From NCBI RefSeq assembly GCF_014203115.1, contig NZ_JACHIJ010000003.1, positions 620,001 to 684,000 on the forward strand: DNA of 64,000 bases. The letters run 5' to 3'. Under the pieces are notes generated by a model, which did no database searches, was not told where the DNA came from, and worked only from the letters and a program-made list of their open reading frames with translations. Each line of letters starts with the position of its first letter. Position 1 is the first letter of the stretch. Origin of the DNA: Afipia massiliensis (GTDB taxonomy: Bacteria; Pseudomonadota; Alphaproteobacteria; Rhizobiales; Xanthobacteraceae). This document shows positions 52,510 through 59,603 of this stretch, one piece after another. A program made the position numbers and the translations under genes.

Positions 52510-53301
52510 TTACGAGTCCTGCTTGGCGGACGCGCAGCAGGCGTGTTCGCTGTCGGGCGCGCGGTAGCGGCCGGTGGCGTCGACATATCCGCCGCTGTCG
52601 TAGCGGTCGTGGAGCCGGACCCAGTCGGTCAGGTCGTGGTTCGGGCCGTTCTCGTTGCGGCCTTTCGGCGTGATGTCGAGATACATGTAGGTGCCGAGGA
52701 TTTCTTCCAGCCCGCGGCCATAGGTCGAATAGGTATGGAAGATGTCGCCGTTCTCGCTCTTGATGAAAACGCTATTGCCGGAGAGATCCTCGATTGGAAC
52801 TTCGGTCGCCTCATAGTTGTAATAGACCTTGCCGTTCGCAACCTGGTCCGGCGTGAACGAGACGTTGAAATCATAGTTGAAGTCGCTGTTGCCGGACGAC
52901 ACCCATGTGAAGTGCCAGCCCATGCGCTTCTTGTACGCCTCAATCTCTGAAAGCGGCGCGCGCGCCACAACAACATAGGTGACGTCATGATGCTCGAGGT
53001 GCACCAGCGCGCCCTCGACGTGATCGGCCTCGAATGAGCAGCCGACGCAGCCTTCAAGCTGGCCCGGCGCCAGCATGAAGTGTTTCACGATCAACTGGCT
53101 GCGGTCCTCGAACAGGTCGGCCAGTGTCTTCTTTCCCTGCGGCGTGTCGAAAACGTAAGTCTTCTCGACCTTCACCCAGGGCAGTGCGCGGCGCTCTTCG
53201 CTGATTTTGTCGCGCAGCCGGGTCAGTTCCTTCTCTCTGGCGAGCAGGGCCTTGCGCGCCGACAGCCATTCGTCTTTTGAGGCGATCTTGTGCGGTTGCA
53301 T
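52510..53301 (-). CDS. DUF899 thioredoxin-like protein
   Basis: From the ATG at 53301, preceded by GAGG, the protein has 263 residues. A thioredoxin-like core shows 'SQLIVKHFMLAPGQ' and a CxxC 'EGCVGCSFEADHVEGALVHL', then 'VTYVVVARAPLSEIEAYKKR' and 'SSGNSDFNYDFNVSFTPDQ'. DUF899 proteins are common in soil bacteria and unassigned. The C-terminus carries a 'ACCASAKQDS' cysteine pair. It lies downstream of the GST gene in the ArsR-headed cluster. Confidence 0.83.
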   Translation of the reverse strand: MQPHKIASKDEWLSARKALLAREKELTRLRDKISEERRALPWVKVEKTYVFDTPQGKKTLADLFEDRSQLIVKHFMLAPGQLEGCVGCSFEADHVEGALVHLEHHDVTYVVVARAPLSEIEAYKKRMGWHFTWVSSGNSDFNYDFNVSFTPDQVANGKVYYNYEATEVPIEDLSGNSVFIKSENGDIFHTYSTYGRGLEEILGTYMYLDITPKGRNENGPNHDLTDWVRLHDRYDSGGYVDATGRYRAPDSEHACCASAKQDS

Positions 53302-53342
53302 CGGAAGCTCCTCTGTCTGGAGAAAAGTCACACAGCTTTGAT

Positions 53343-53969
53343 TCAAGCCGCCTTGGCCCGGTTGTGTGGAAACGGATCGCGCCAGGCGGGAAGTTCGTTG
53401 AGGCGGGCATGCCACCGCAGGATCTCCGGGAAGTCGCCGACCGGAATGTGCGCCCTGTCCGCATAGGGCAGGGTCACGGCGACGGCGAAGTCCGCGACAG
53501 TAAGTGTGTCGCCGACCAGATAATCACGGCCGCGCAGGTGGTTGTTGAGCACCGAGCCGTGCTGGCGCACCCATTTCTCGGCTTCCTGCACGATTGCCGC
53601 GTCAGGTTCGCCGAACCCGAGCTGCGGTTTGACGAGATTCTGGAAATAGAGACTGCCGGCAAAGCGCGTGAAATGGTTGGCGTCCCAGCTTAGCCAGCGC
53701 ATCACCTCAATCTGGCGTTGATCTTTGGGCCACAGGTCCGATCCCGCGGCCCGCGCGAGATGGCACATGATCGCGTTGGCTTCCCACAGCGTCGTCTCGC
53801 CGTCCTGCAAGACGGGAACCTTGCCGTTGGGATTGATGCCGAGAAACTGCGGCGTCCGGTTTTCCAGTTTCGCCAGATCGACATGCACGAACTCCACCGG
53901 CGAGTTGAGATGCTTGGCGACTGCACACGCTTTCCGCGGATTCAGCGTCTCGGAATAGAAAAGCTTCAT
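53343..53969 (-). CDS. Glutathione S-transferase family protein
   Basis: The 208-residue product starts at the ATG at 53969 behind AAAGGAG. The N-terminal thioredoxin-like domain has 'MKLFYSETLNPRKACAVAKH', the cis-proline 'NGKVPVLQDGETTLWEANAI' and the Glu-Ala pair that binds the glutathione gamma-glutamyl group. The helical domain has 'DYLVGDTLTVADFAVAVTLP', with the N-capping Asp. It belongs to the beta/theta-like bacterial GSTs. It likely conjugates or reduces an electrophile sensed by the cluster's regulator. Confidence 0.86.
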   Translation of the reverse strand: MKLFYSETLNPRKACAVAKHLNSPVEFVHVDLAKLENRTPQFLGINPNGKVPVLQDGETTLWEANAIMCHLARAAGSDLWPKDQRQIEVMRWLSWDANHFTRFAGSLYFQNLVKPQLGFGEPDAAIVQEAEKWVRQHGSVLNNHLRGRDYLVGDTLTVADFAVAVTLPYADRAHIPVGDFPEILRWHARLNELPAWRDPFPHNRAKAA

Positions 53970-54002
53970 GTCGCACTCCTTTCGCTCAAGTTCTTTGCGC
54001 AT

Positions 54003-54437
54003 TCAGGCGAAGAACTGTTCGAGCTTGTCGAGCGTTCCGGTCCAGCCGCGCTTGTGGCCGTCGCGAGCCGCTTCATCGAAGAACTTGTCGTGGGTCAGCG
54101 TGAGCAGCGTCACGTCGCCCTCCTCACGCAGCACGACAGTCACCTGCGAGACACGGTCCGGTGTGGAATGCCATGCCCAACTGAACACCAGCCGTTGATA
54201 GGGCGTCACTTCGAGATACTTGCCGCCGACCTGATGCGCTTCGCCGTCGTCGGTGCTGAAGTTGATGCGGAAGTGCCCGCCGACGCGCACATCCATGTCG
54301 GCCTTTACGCTGTCGCCTATGGTGTGTCCGGGTCCGAACCACTGGACGATTTTGGCGGGGTCCGTCCACGCTTCGAAGACTTTGGAGGCTGGGGCTTTGA
54401 GTCGTCGGGCGAGGGTGAGGCTTGGCTGGGTGAGCAT
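54003..54437 (-). CDS. SRPBCC (AHSA1-like) family protein
   Basis: The 144-residue product has the helix-grip fold pattern of AHSA1-type SRPBCC proteins: 'LARRLKAPASKVFEAWTDPA', 'IVQWFGPG', 'VGGHFRINFSTDDGEAHQV', 'PYQRLVFSWAWH' and the end 'RGWTGTLDKLEQFF'. Such proteins hold a hydrophobic ligand. Its start at 54437 is inside the ArsR gene, which overlaps it by 121 bases. A GAGAAGGA ribosome site is present within that overlap. Confidence 0.84.
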   Translation of the reverse strand: MLTQPSLTLARRLKAPASKVFEAWTDPAKIVQWFGPGHTIGDSVKADMDVRVGGHFRINFSTDDGEAHQVGGKYLEVTPYQRLVFSWAWHSTPDRVSQVTVVLREEGDVTLLTLTHDKFFDEAARDGHKRGWTGTLDKLEQFFA

Positions 54438-54766
54438 AAATCCTTCTCCACAAAAGCGGCGAGACGATCGAGTTGTGCGGTCCAGAACCGCTGGTAGCGG
54501 CTGAGCCATTCCATTGCCTGCTCCATCGGGGCCGCTGTCAGGCGGCACGTGACTGTGCGGCCTGTCTTACTCCTGGTGATCAGTCCCGCGTCTGACAGCA
54601 CATCGAGGTGCTTCATGACGGCGGGCAGGGACATCGCGAACGGTTTCGCCAATTCGCTGATGGTGACGCTGTCGCGCCCTTCAAGTTCGGCCAGCAACGC
54701 GCGCCGCGTCGGATCGGCGACGGCGGCAAACACGCGGTTCAGGCGGTCGGTAGAATAGTAAACCAT
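54317..54766 (-). CDS. ArsR family transcriptional regulator
   Basis: The ATG at 54766 starts a 149-residue repressor. Its winged helix reads 'FAAVADPTRRALLAELEGRD' and 'ISELAKPFAMSLPAVMKHLD' then 'VLSDAGLITRSKTGRTVTCR'. After about residue 105 there is a Ser/Pro/Lys-rich tail that is encoded in the overlap with the SRPBCC gene. There are no metal-binding cysteine motifs, so it belongs to the non-metal ArsR group that controls SRPBCC and VOC genes. The start codon lies inside a probable operator and there is no ribosome site, so the message may be leaderless. Confidence 0.85.
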   Translation of the reverse strand: MVYYSTDRLNRVFAAVADPTRRALLAELEGRDSVTISELAKPFAMSLPAVMKHLDVLSDAGLITRSKTGRTVTCRLTAAPMEQAMEWLSRYQRFWTAQLDRLAAFVEKDLCSPSQASPSPDDSKPQPPKSSKRGRTPPKSSSGSDPDTP

Positions 54767-54801
54767 GTGGTTAAGTATAAGGGCATGCGTGGTGACGTCA
54801 A
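54760..54801 (-). promoter_or_regulatory. ArsR promoter with AACC-N4-GGTT operator (module A)
   Basis: On the minus strand TTGACG (54801-54796), a 16-base spacer and TATACT (54779-54774) make a promoter. Immediately downstream lies TAACC-ACAT-GGTTT, an inverted repeat AACC-N4-GGTT (54772-54761). The expected transcript start falls at or within a base of the ATG. The same block occurs upstream of the second ArsR gene at 62275. Confidence 0.7.
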
Positions 54802-54828
54802 GGGCGACGTCAGATGGGAACTGCGGCT

Positions 54829-55530
54829 TTATTTCGCGGTGGCGGCCTTGATGAGCTTTATCGCGTCGTCGCTGGCCCATTCAGCGGGACCTGCAATGGT
54901 CGCGATCTCGCATCCCGCGCCATCGACCAGCACGGAGGTCGGCATGCCCAGCGCGCGCCCGGCGCTTTTCAGATCCTGAAACACCTTCGCCTTCCGGTCA
55001 TGGAAATAGGCGAGCTTGGTCAGCGCGGCCTCTTTGAGAAAATTCTTCGGCTTTTCGGGATCGCGGGTGTCGATATTGATTGCGACCACCTCAAAGTCCG
55101 CGCCGCCAAGGGTTTCCTGCAGCTTGTCGAGCGCAGGCATCTCCTTGCGGCAGGGCACGCACCATGTCGCCCACAGATTGACGAGGACAGTACGGCCCTT
55201 CCATTCCGACAGCTTTCTGGTCTTGCCCTCGGAATCCTCGAACGCGAGATCGGGCAGTTGAAGCGGAGCGGTGGCCATGGTTAATGCGGCGACCTCGCCT
55301 TTGGCCAAAGGGGCTATTTTCTTGGCCAGATCGACCGCCGGCGCACATTGGGCCTGCGCGTGCGCATTGCGCATGAACCCGCCGATCCCGTATATCCCAC
55401 CCAGCCCCGCCGCGGCCGCTATAATGGCGGAAACGATGGTTACTCGAATGCGAGAAGCCTTCTTGCAGGGGAAACCGGGCGTTGATGGATCGATGTTGGG
55501 CATAGGTCTCGTCTCGGTTGAAACCGTCAT
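54829..55530 (-). CDS. tlpA: Thiol:disulfide interchange protein TlpA
   Basis: TlpA is a membrane-anchored periplasmic thioredoxin-like reductant needed for cytochrome aa3 maturation in Bradyrhizobium. This 233-residue protein has an N-terminal membrane anchor (about 30-52), the redox pair C124 and C127 in 'ATWCVPCRKEMP', and the family-specific 'EVAALTMATAPLQLPDLAFE' and 'ALGMPTSVLVDGAGCEIATI'. Two extra cysteines, C62 and the one in 'GAGCEI', can form the second disulfide known in TlpA. The start may be the ATG at 55503. It is divergent from argH. Confidence 0.9.
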   Translation of the reverse strand: MTVSTETRPMPNIDPSTPGFPCKKASRIRVTIVSAIIAAAAGLGGIYGIGGFMRNAHAQAQCAPAVDLAKKIAPLAKGEVAALTMATAPLQLPDLAFEDSEGKTRKLSEWKGRTVLVNLWATWCVPCRKEMPALDKLQETLGGADFEVVAINIDTRDPEKPKNFLKEAALTKLAYFHDRKAKVFQDLKSAGRALGMPTSVLVDGAGCEIATIAGPAEWASDDAIKLIKAATAK

Positions 55531-55616
55531 GCTGCCGTCGATACAGAAACTGACGGTTTGACGGAAAAGTGTCGGTTGGCGGTTGGATCTGAGCAGGAAC
55601 GCGTGAGTACCAGGAT

Positions 55617-57014
55617 ATGAGCAACAAGATGTGGGGCGGCCGCTTCGGTGAAAGTCCCGACGCGATCATGGAGGAGATCAACGTCTCGATCGACGTCGAT
55701 CAGCACCTTTACGCCCAGGATATCGCTGCGTCCAAGGCTCACGCCGCGATGCTCGCGGCTCAGGGCATTATCACGGCGAACGATGCAAAAAACATCACGG
55801 GCGGTCTAGACACGATTTTGTCAGAAATCTCCAAGGGTTCGTTCTCGTTCAAGCGTGCGCTCGAAGACATTCACATGAATGTGGAGAGTCGCCTCGGTGA
55901 ATTGATTGGCCCAGCAGCGGGCCGTCTTCATACCGCGCGTTCGCGTAACGATCAGGTCGCGACCGACTTCCGGTTGTATGTGCGTGACGTCATCGACGAC
56001 ATCGATCGGGCGCTGGCCGCGTTCCAGCGCGCGCTGGTGGATCGCGCCATCGAGCACGCCGACACGGTGATGCCGGGCTTCACGCATTTGCAGACTGCGC
56101 AGCCTGTGACATTCGGTCACCATCTGCTGGCCTACACGGAAATGGCCGCGCGTGACCGTGGCCGGTTCGCGGATGCCCGCAAGCGGTTGAACGAGAGTCC
56201 GCTAGGCGCCGCGGCGCTGGCCGGAACATCGTTCCCGATCGATCGTCACGCCACTGCGAGCGCGCTCGGCTTTGACCGGCCGATGGCGAATTCGCTCGAC
56301 GCGGTGTCGGATCGTGACTTCGTGATCGAGACGCTGTCGGCGTCGGCGATTGCGGCGGTGCATCTGTCGCGCTTCGCCGAGGAGATCGTGATCTGGACCT
56401 CGCCGCTGGTGGGATTGGTTTCGTTGTCGGACAAGTTCACGACCGGCTCGTCGATCATGCCGCAGAAGAGAAATCCGGATGCAGCCGAACTGGTGCGCGC
56501 CAAGACCGGCCGCGTCATCGGCTCATTGACGGCATTGCTGATCGTGATGAAGGGGCTTCCGCTCGCCTATCAAAAGGACATGCAGGAAGACAAGGAAGGC
56601 GCGATGGAAGCCTTCAAAGCTCTTTCGCTCGCGATCCGCGCCATGACCGGCATGACGCTCGACATCATGCCGGAGGAAGCGCGCATGAAGGTAGCGGCTG
56701 GCGAGGGTTATGCCACCGCGACCGATCTTGCCGACTGGCTGGTGCGGACGCTGAAAATGCCGTTCCGCGACGCGCACCACGTCACCGGGCGAATCGTCGC
56801 GAAAGCCGCGGAACAGGGTCTCGCCCTGCACAAGGTGCCGCTGAGCGAGATGCAGGCGGTCGAGCCGAAAATCACAGCGTCGGTGCTCGACGTGCTGTCT
56901 GTCCAGGCCTCGGTGGAAAGCCGCACCAGTTATGGCGGTACCGCGCCGGCGAACGTCCGCGCGCAGGCCAAGGAGTGGCTCAAGCGGCTGGAAAAAGAGC
57001 AAAATTCGGGCTGA
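55617..57014 (+). CDS. argH: Argininosuccinate lyase
   Basis: The enzyme splits argininosuccinate into arginine and fumarate, the last step of arginine synthesis. The 465 residues are the normal length. The signature '[11 protein letters not shown]' is at 277-287 with the catalytic serine, and the catalytic histidine is H157 ('[11 protein letters not shown]'). '[17 protein letters not shown]' precedes them. AGGAT lies directly before the ATG. The lptM-like and lysA genes follow in the same direction. Confidence 0.95.
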   Translation: MSNKMWGGRFGESPDAIMEEINVSIDVDQHLYAQDIAASKAHAAMLAAQGIITANDAKNITGGLDTILSEISKGSFSFKRALEDIHMNVESRLGELIGPAAGRLHTARSRNDQVATDFRLYVRDVIDDIDRALAAFQRALVDRAIEHADTVMPGFTHLQTAQPVTFGHHLLAYTEMAARDRGRFADARKRLNESPLGAAALAGTSFPIDRHATASALGFDRPMANSLDAVSDRDFVIETLSASAIAAVHLSRFAEEIVIWTSPLVGLVSLSDKFTTGSSIMPQKRNPDAAELVRAKTGRVIGSLTALLIVMKGLPLAYQKDMQEDKEGAMEAFKALSLAIRAMTGMTLDIMPEEARMKVAAGEGYATATDLADWLVRTLKMPFRDAHHVTGRIVAKAAEQGLALHKVPLSEMQAVEPKITASVLDVLSVQASVESRTSYGGTAPANVRAQAKEWLKRLEKEQNSG

Positions 57015-57137
57015 TCCCGGATATTTTCGTTTAATCCGGGCCTCGCCAGAGCGGTACCTTCTTTGTATGGTGGCGCGGAATTTCAGGGACGGGTGGTCCG
57101 GTTCTGACATTGACGCAAACGTTGGATACACTAGCGC

Positions 57138-57419
57138 GTGACCTCTCGTTCGAATCGCTCCTTCTCGAAACTGACGGCCGTGGGCCTGATCGTCGCGTCG
57201 TGCGCGCTTGCAGGATGTGGCCGGAAGGCCTACCTCGACGCTCCGCCGGGGGCATCGGCAGACCAGAACGGGACGCCAACATCGGATTACGCCACCGCGA
57301 ATCCGAATTCCGCCGCGGACGTTCAGACCGAAGTCTACCGTCCGCCGGGCAGTGCCAATGTGCCGACCGCGCCGCGCGGCGAAAAAAAGCGCATTCCGCT
57401 CGACGCGATCCTGGACTGA
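57138..57419 (+). CDS. lptM: LptM-like small lipoprotein
   Basis: This 93-residue product has a lipoprotein signal with lipobox 'ALAGC' and the mature start 'CGRKAYLDAPPG', close to the 'CGxKGPLxLP' start of LptM (YifL). LptM assists assembly of the LPS translocon LptD. The position directly before lysA is also the one seen for this gene in other proteobacteria. The rest is a Pro/Ala/Thr-rich tail. The start is the GTG at 57138. It ends seven bases before lysA. Confidence 0.78.
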   Translation: MTSRSNRSFSKLTAVGLIVASCALAGCGRKAYLDAPPGASADQNGTPTSDYATANPNSAADVQTEVYRPPGSANVPTAPRGEKKRIPLDAILD

Positions 57420-57426
57420 TCAGGTC

Positions 57427-58686
57427 ATGAATCACTTTCAGTATCGCAACGGCGTCTTGCACGCTGAAGACGTGAGCTTGACCCGCCTCGCCGACGAGGT
57501 CGGGACGCCGTTCTATTGCTACTCGACCGCCACGCTCGAGCGTCACTACCGCGTTTTCGCCGAGGCATTTGCCGGCGTGCCCACGCTGGTGTGCTACGCG
57601 ATGAAGGCGAACTCCAATCAGTCCGTGCTGCGCACGCTTGCGAAACTCGGCGCGGGCGCCGATGTGGTGTCCGGCGGCGAACTCAAGCGCGCGCGCGCCG
57701 CGGGCATTTCGCCGCAGAAGATCCTGTTCTCCGGGATCGGCAAGACCGAAGCCGAGCTGCGACAGGCGCTTGCCGAAGACATTCTCTGCATCAATGTCGA
57801 GTCCGAGCCCGAACTCGAACTGCTGTCGAAACTCGCGAGCGAGATGGGCCGGACGGCGCGTATTTCCGTGCGGATCAATCCGGACGTCGATGCGAAGACG
57901 CATGCCAAGATTTCCACCGGCAAGTCCGAGAACAAGTTCGGGATTCCGCTGAGCCGTGCGCGCGAGGTTTATGCGCGCGCCGCGAAGCTTCCCGGCATCA
58001 AGGTCACCGGCGTCGATATGCATATCGGCAGCCAGATCACCGATCTTGGCCCTCTGGAAGATGCCTTCAAGCTGATGGTTGAATTCGTCGGCACGCTGCG
58101 CGCCGACGGCCACCCCATTTCGCACGTGGATTTCGGCGGCGGCCTCGGCATCCCGTACAAGCACGATCTGCCCAATCCGCCGGAACCTGCCGCGTATGCG
58201 GCGATGGTCAAGCGGGTGACGAAGGGCCTCGACGCCACGCTGATGTTCGAGCCGGGACGCATGATCGTGGGCAATGCCGGGATTCTTGTCGCCCGCGTGA
58301 TCTACGTGAAGCATGGCGATGCGAAGAACTTCGTCATCATCGATGCCGCTATGAACGATCTCATTCGTCCGACGCTGTATGAGGCGCATCACGACGTTCT
58401 GCCGGTTCGCGAGGACGCCGCGCGCAACTTCACCGCCGACGTGGTCGGCCCGGTCTGCGAGACCGGCGACTATCTGGCCCTCGACCGCCGGATGCCGGAA
58501 CCGAAGCCCGGCGACCTCGTGGCGATCATGACGGCGGGCGCTTACGGCGCGGTGCAATCCGGCAGCTACAACACCCGCGCGCTGGTGCCTGAGGTGCTGG
58601 TGAAGGACGGCCAGTATGCGGTGGTGCGGCCACGGATCGACGCCGAGGCGCTGATCGCGATGGATCGCACAGCGCCGTGGCTCTGA
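57427..58686 (+). CDS. lysA: Diaminopimelate decarboxylase
   Basis: The enzyme makes lysine from meso-diaminopimelate. From the ATG at 57427 it has 419 residues. The PLP lysine is K60 in 'CYAMKANSN', and 'MHIGSQITDL', 'VDFGGGLGIPY' and 'FEPGRMIVGNAGIL' bind PLP phosphate. 'GPVCETGDYLALDR' holds the active-site cysteine. The open frame extends upstream into the lipoprotein gene and is not coding there. The short gap suggests an argH-lptM-lysA operon or at least lptM-lysA. Confidence 0.95.
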   Translation: MNHFQYRNGVLHAEDVSLTRLADEVGTPFYCYSTATLERHYRVFAEAFAGVPTLVCYAMKANSNQSVLRTLAKLGAGADVVSGGELKRARAAGISPQKILFSGIGKTEAELRQALAEDILCINVESEPELELLSKLASEMGRTARISVRINPDVDAKTHAKISTGKSENKFGIPLSRAREVYARAAKLPGIKVTGVDMHIGSQITDLGPLEDAFKLMVEFVGTLRADGHPISHVDFGGGLGIPYKHDLPNPPEPAAYAAMVKRVTKGLDATLMFEPGRMIVGNAGILVARVIYVKHGDAKNFVIIDAAMNDLIRPTLYEAHHDVLPVREDAARNFTADVVGPVCETGDYLALDRRMPEPKPGDLVAIMTAGAYGAVQSGSYNTRALVPEVLVKDGQYAVVRPRIDAEALIAMDRTAPWL

Positions 58687-58702
58687 CGGTGGGCCGTCGC
58701 GG

Positions 58703-59380
58703 CTACCACAATCCCGGAACCAGCCGGTAGCGCACGTCCGCTCGGTAAGCGTCGTAGCCCGGCAGATTGCGGCCGAGAAACCTCTCTTCGTCGATCAGGC
58801 GCACGGCGATCATCGCGCTCAGGATGATCGCGGGAAGGAACGCCCACCACGACCCGAGCGCCAGCGGCGTTGCGAGAAACAGCAAAATTACGCCGACATA
58901 CATCGGATGCCGGACAAGGGCATAAGGTCCGGTCGAGACGACTGTCTGATCCTTGGCGACTTCCACGATGGCTGATGAGAAGCTGTTTTCGCGAAACACC
59001 AGAAACATGATGACGAACCCAAGCGCCACGCCGGCAAAACCTGTCGAGACCAGCGCGACCGGAACGTGCGACCACTGCCAGCGATAGTCGAATCCTGGCA
59101 CCAGAATCAGGATAATGCCGGCCACGGACGTGAAAGCTAGAATGATCTTCTGGCTCTTTTCCTTTTCGGCAATTGGGCCGGCCTTGAGCCGCCGCCCGAT
59201 CAGCGCGTCGTCATGCTTGGCGAGATACAGGATGATGGCGGCAGAGGCCGCTCCCATGATCGCGACATAGATCCACCCCTGCCAGTACGTCAGTGACCAG
59301 GCCGGGATAAAAAGCAGGGCCGCGATGACGACCAGCGATCGTAGCAATCCCGCGAGTGCCAGTCTGACGTTGAGGCTCAT
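58703..59380 (-). CDS. Membrane methyltransferase family protein (isoprenylcysteine methyltransferase-like)
   Basis: The 225-residue membrane protein starts at the ATG at 59380 behind GGAG and has about five hydrophobic segments. The C-terminal block 'VSTGPYALVRHPMYVGVILL' followed by 'DEERFLGRNLPGYDAYRADV' is the conserved S-adenosylmethionine-binding part of the ICMT/PEMT family. Substrates in bacteria include phospholipids or unknown lipids. The open frame to 59644 reaches into the next gene region and is not real upstream of 59380. Confidence 0.8.
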   Translation of the reverse strand: MSLNVRLALAGLLRSLVVIAALLFIPAWSLTYWQGWIYVAIMGAASAAIILYLAKHDDALIGRRLKAGPIAEKEKSQKIILAFTSVAGIILILVPGFDYRWQWSHVPVALVSTGFAGVALGFVIMFLVFRENSFSSAIVEVAKDQTVVSTGPYALVRHPMYVGVILLFLATPLALGSWWAFLPAIILSAMIAVRLIDEERFLGRNLPGYDAYRADVRYRLVPGLW

Positions 59381-59603
59381 CGAATCGCTCCAGCCGTTCT
59401 CCAGCACGTGAAGTAGCTCAACCAGAGACACGGCCAAGCCCGGGAACCGGCGCGTCGCCGTCACGCTTTTGTGAGAAGCAAAGTCGCCATGTCGCGGATG
59501 ATCGTGCCTTTTGGCAGCCGCTTTGCATGTGGGTAGCGCGTTGAGACCATGCCTCATTGCAGCCGCTGTGCTAGGCTGCAATGGCTTGAATCTGGAGAGC
59601 CAG

